From Lycocorax pyrrhopterus obiensis (lineage: Eukaryota; Chordata; Aves; Passeriformes; Paradisaeidae), in NCBI GenBank assembly GCA_014706295.1, contig JACSVZ010000007.1, positions 53,830,975 to 53,894,974 of the forward strand: a DNA stretch of 64,000 bases, in the 5' to 3' direction. The notes under the pieces were generated by a model. That model was not told the DNA's origin. It ran no database searches and saw only the letters and a program-made list of their open reading frames with translations. This document shows, piece after piece, positions 59,668 to 64,000 of the stretch (position 1 is the stretch's first letter; each line of letters starts with the position of its first letter). The translations under genes and the position numbers were made by a program.

Positions 59668-62600
59668 TTTTTTGAGTGTGGAGGGTATGTGATTATCTGT
59701 GCTTCCTTACACATGATCAGGCACAGCAAAATGTGCAGGAGTGGGCCCAGACTGGTATGAGGCAGGGGAATGCTCCAGACTGGTGACCAGACTAACTGTG
59801 GAGTAGAGGGCTGGGTGGAGAGGGTGACTGGGTTCCTTCACTGAAGAAAAGCTCCAGGCTTTGCCAATAGCGAGGCCAGCGTTGGCAAGTGCCTGTGGCA
59901 GCTAGCCAGCAGCTGTGGGGCGTAGCTATGAAGTGCCCACACCTTTGGATATGGATTGCTGGCTGAAGCTGATTGCTCCTATGGCCCTTCCTCTGCAGAG
60001 AGTCATTCTCTTCCAGGCCAAATGCTGTCCCAACTGTTACAGTGGCTGAGCAACACATTCCTTGTCTTTAGGGAAAAAGAGAGGAAGAAGATGACCTGAG
60101 GGAGTCTAGACCTACTCCAAACGTGGATTTGGGGTTTAAAGCCAAGTCTTCTCATAAGGTTCAGGGGGATGTGCTTTGGCAATAGACTAATGCTCCAACA
60201 GTGACTCTTGGCATTCTTGCTGCTCTGTTCCCCCTGCTTTAGGCTGCCCATGCTGGGCTGGTCATTGTCCCCAGGGAAGGCTGTGGAGCAGTGTGAGCCA
60301 TGCTGGAGGGGCTGTGGGACCCTACCACAGGGTAGGGACAACTCCTGGTGGCCAAAAAGCTCTTGAGCCTAGGGTGGCCCTGGCTCTGCCCTAAGCCGGT
60401 GTCCGGAGCAGACACAGCCAGGACTAAGGGCTCCCTGTGGGGGAGGCAACACCACAGTAGCTGCCTGCCCTGCTGGAAATTGCACCCGTTAAATTTAACG
60501 TGGAACCTGCTGCAAGGTGGCATATCAATAAAAAATGTGAGTTGCTGACTTTGACACTCCCTCGCATGAAAACTGACCTTGGGAGATGACAAAATGCAGC
60601 TGTACTGAGGAGTAACCTAATGAAGTTTGGCTTTAGTTATTCTAGGCTTTCTTCAACTTTTGGTAGGTGTTTTCACTGCATTAACACTGTAGTGGCTCTC
60701 CTCTCCTCCTGCCCAACACCTTGGGCATGGGCATGTGGGACTTGGTGACCCCTTCCAAAAGGCTGTCAGGAAAGCAAAATTAATCCTAGCTCAGTACATT
60801 ATGTCATTTTGTTTTTCTTCTGTGGTTTGTTTTTCTTTAATTTCATCTGCTCCAAATTTGGTTACACAGAAATTTCCACTTCAACCCAATCTGTGAGCTT
60901 TTGACAGACAGGCTTATTTAAGACCTACAGCTGGAAGAAGTAATTAAGGTTCCACTGAAAATGCAACTTCTTGACCTAAGGCAAAAGTACTAAATTTCAA
61001 CTTAGTTTTACTTTATAATCTCAGGTTCAGCTTCATAGCTGTGTAACATTTTATTGCTGGTGGTGGAAACAGGGCTCTTGTATCCTCCTTTTGTTTTTGT
61101 AGTGGAAGCTCACAAAGGTATGAAAAGCCCCTGAAAACCCATTTCCCTCACTTCACAAACCAAAACCTACAACAGGAGGCAGATATTGTTTTCTATTTAG
61201 GGTGCTGCAACCAAGCACTTTTAAACGTTCACTTCCATTGTAGGACTGGTGGTGTGGGGGCCAGGGTTTGTCCTTGTTTCACCAGGACTGGGATGAGTTG
61301 TCTCATGATGCATGGATCTTGTATTGCTGAGCTGAGCTTTGGAGCTTCCAGCCCTTAAACCCTTCTAGGTGATACTTGCCCCAGGTCAGCTCTGGCCCTT
61401 GGAGCTCTAAAAGTGCTACCAGCTCCTCACCCAACACTGGGAGTAGGGATGGGAAGGGAAGCTGTATCTTGCCTGCGTTTCCCTGAGAGCAATTTCCATG
61501 CCAGAGGTGGGGGGAAGTTTATGCCTGTCTCAGGGAGAGGGTGTGTAAAACTCACACTACAGCTGCCTGGAAATATGGCCAAATGAGAATATACCCAAAC
61601 CTCTTAAAAAATCAATAAAGGAAGAAAGTAGTGTGGAATCTTTAGAAAATCAGATGCTCACATTTTTGTCACAGAAGAGCATTCCACACTGGTTTTTTTA
61701 TTAACTTGCAGGCATTCTTGAACAGCCTTCTCCTGTCAGCCCTCCTTCTTCCCCCTCAACCTTTCTAAAGGTTTTCCTGGAAAGAGTGGACAAGGAAACG
61801 GCTGATGATCAATGGCAAACTAAAGGCCAGCTCTCTTAGAATGAATTGCAGGAACAAACCTTGCTCTGTTTTTCTGGGAAAACTTTACTTAGTTAACTCT
61901 CTTGGATGAATCACTGCTGTTAGCAGGAAAGCACTGCTGGTCTCGTCTCTACTGCATCCTCTTGCACCCGTACTTCATCTCCAGAATATGTGCTGTTAAT
62001 CCTGTCTGGAGCCTGTTGCTGCCTTAGAATGCTGCCTTTTTGGCTGGGCAGGGTTGCTGCTACTGTTTATTAACAAGCACAGTTAAAATATGCTGCTGCT
62101 TTGTACCATGATGCAGAGTTGTCTGACCTCAGCATCAGGAGCTGGATGAGAGGAGAGCCACGAGCTTGGTTTGCCAGTGCAGTGAATAGCTGCTCATGGA
62201 GCCTGGATCACTGCTGTCACAACCCCCTTGCTGCAGAGCAGTGGTACGGCAGGAGCTCCCGCTGCACATCCACATGGGCTTAAAACATTCTGACAAGTAA
62301 ACTCTATGGGCTGGCTTGATGCAAGATCAGATAGAGTTTGTCAGGGCTGCTCCAGCCTCATGGTTCATTGGAGATTACCCATCTTCCCGCAGCTGGCACG
62401 GCCCTGGCACGTAGCTCCCAGCCAACTGCAGTGCTCAGGGTAATCCAGGCCCCCTGTGCTTGTACCTGACCAGGACCAGTTTTGGACTGTGGGGGACCTG
62501 CTGGTGTTCACACCTGGTGAGGGTGATGCCATGGCTGGAGCGGGCAAGGCCTGTTCCACCCTGCAGCCAGCAAAGAGTGCAAAGGAACAATATTTTAGGT

Positions 62601-64000
62601 GGGCAGGGATGCAGATCCCAGGGGACTGCCAATGTTCTTGGTTAACCCAGCCCAGGCAAAGCTTTGCTGAGGCATGGATCACTGACCCTGACCTGGGGAG
62701 AAGCTGGTGTGGTCCTCAGCCTTCACAAACCCAGAGGCAGCTGAAGGGGTACAGCCCAAGCCTGGAGGATCTATCCCGGCCACAGTCAGAAGTTCAGTAT
62801 TTGTGGAAGAGGAGATGGATTGTGTTTGCTCAGTGGTCCCAGGGGAAGCTGTGTCCTGGGGAGTAGGGAGTGGGAGGCAAAGGGAAAAACAGAGAGCAAT
62901 TTAAAGGAGTCGTTCATTCACTGCCTGTGCTGTGAGGTCAGCAAGGAGGCTGTTTGGGAGCTTATGGCACTGCTGCTGCACTGTGGCATTTGCAAACACA
63001 GCTTCTAAATCCAAGGGGAAGGGAGAGAGAAAGAAAAGTCAAAATAAGCTGAAAATTTTGTTTTAATTTAAAATAGAACCCATTAGATGCAAAAAATGGG
63101 AATAACTTTATCCCTGTCAAAATACTTTTTGATATGGTTTTGTGTGCAGACTGCCTCATTTTCATCCATTTTGCAATAAAAAGCACCCGACTTCTCACCG
63201 GGGCTGGCTCTGGCAATATCCCTCAGTGACGCATTTGCAGTTGGCAGGGGAAGGAGGGAGAAGGTTCATGTGGGGTCAAACACATCCCAAGCGGGTGTTC
63301 CTCCAAGCGGGAAGAGCTGCAGTGCAGAGATGCAGCTGCGGTGGCTCGTTGTCCTTGGAAAGGCCCTGCAGGGCTGGGGAGGGACAATAGTGTTCCTGTG
63401 CCAGCTCTCATGTGTGTTCAGCACAGCCCTTCTCTGGTTTTTGGTCCCACTGGCTCCCTGTGGGCTCCTCGTGGTTTGAAGAGGGGCTGTGATGAGCTGG
63501 GGCAAATCTTTCTGCCAGGGCTGTTCTCAGCAAAACTGGGCTTTGGGTGATGCTTGGGTAGAGTTGGCTGTGCATTTACATGTCTCAACACCCAGGTCCT
63601 CAGTTACCTCCTGTTACCTGCTCTCCCCTGTAGCCTTTAGGGCAGCCTGGAAAGAGGCAAAGTCTGTGTGTCACAAGCAGTGCTGGCCAAAACCCAGTGC
63701 TTGTGTTCCCCTCCTGTGTCCTCAGGTGGCTTATGTGTATGAGCCACTGCTACTGCCAGATAAGTGATGTCTCAATGTTTTCAACGTTTAAAAAAATCTA
63801 CTTTTCTTGTTCCAAATGATTTCAAACATGAGCTAATTGTCTAGATGACTCTCCTTGCACCAGAGATTTCATCTTCCCATGTTCAGCACACGATCTACTC
63901 CAGGAGTAGGGCTTTGGTTGCTCTGACAAACAGTGATGATCAGGAGGAAGAATGACAGTGACGTTGAAACAAATATACTGAGCTGAACTGGTTTTCTTTG
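59668..64000. other. Intergenic DNA to the right edge
   Basis: No gene was recognised. AT-rich segments at about 60780-61060 and 63010-63180 have the look of possible conserved non-coding DNA. The next gene expected by synteny, RCOR1, is not reached. Confidence 0.5.

Noticed and set aside
59307..59729. Lys/Arg/Glu repeat protein (minus) and Phe/Leu/Ser repeat protein (plus)
   Set aside because: Both are translations of the (TTTTC)50 array.
1..64000. CRISPR arrays, operons, prokaryotic promoters or phage genes
   Set aside because: Spliced exons, CR1 elements and gene content are vertebrate. The tandem repeats seen have no spacer structure.

Overview
The window is vertebrate nuclear DNA, most likely avian. 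Protein-coding sequence is split into exons with GT-AG (and one GC-AG) introns. There are three decayed CR1-type LINE fragments, long gene-free stretches and CpG-rich promoter islands. Two protein-coding genes are recognisable. Their order and orientation, TECPR2 (+) then ANKRD9 (-), match the segment that precedes RCOR1 on human 14q32. I cannot fix the species from the sequence.

Left part (1 to about 16.2 kb): the 3' end of TECPR2 on the + strand. Its last four coding exons are 808-956, 12370-12511, 13502-13651 and 13902-14059. Each exon carries one tectonin-repeat core, and the protein ends in a C-terminal W-E-V-I LC3-interacting motif. The intron after 956 is 11.4 kb long. The last intron uses a GC donor. 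A roughly 2.1 kb 3' UTR probably ends near two poly(A) signals at 16117-16142.

Middle part (16.2-31.6 kb): no convincing gene. It holds an antisense CR1 remnant, two perfect hairpins (20962-20996 and 21480-21526), short tandem duplications and scattered AT-rich simple sequence.

ANKRD9 (31.6-33.5 kb, - strand): one coding exon (32761 down to 31886, 291 residues) with ankyrin repeats and a C-terminal SOCS-box-like LPLP segment. A non-coding first exon is predicted at about 33236-33290. The roughly 424 bp 5' UTR intron contains a 63-bp minisatellite. The promoter has a TATA-like element, two CCAAT boxes, GC boxes and a STAT-type palindrome inside a CpG island. A second, G-rich degenerate minisatellite lies just upstream (33.57-33.86 kb).

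Right part (33.9-64 kb): about 30 kb without a recognisable coding gene, consistent with the ANKRD9-RCOR1 intergenic interval. It contains two CR1 remnants, several AT-rich blocks that look like candidate conserved regulatory DNA, and one 213-codon unidentified minus-strand ORF. It also has a promoter-like CpG island at about 58.1-58.9 kb with NRF1-, GC-box- and CTCF-like sites, and a perfect array of 50 TTTTC units at 59418-59667.

The two genes are not known to share a pathway. TECPR2 acts in autophagy and ER export; ANKRD9 acts in cullin-RING ubiquitin ligation and nucleotide metabolism. Their adjacency is conserved synteny rather than an operon-like arrangement. The best candidates for undescribed biology are non-coding: the paired perfect hairpins, the minisatellites flanking ANKRD9 exon 1, the orphan CpG island and the long pentanucleotide array.
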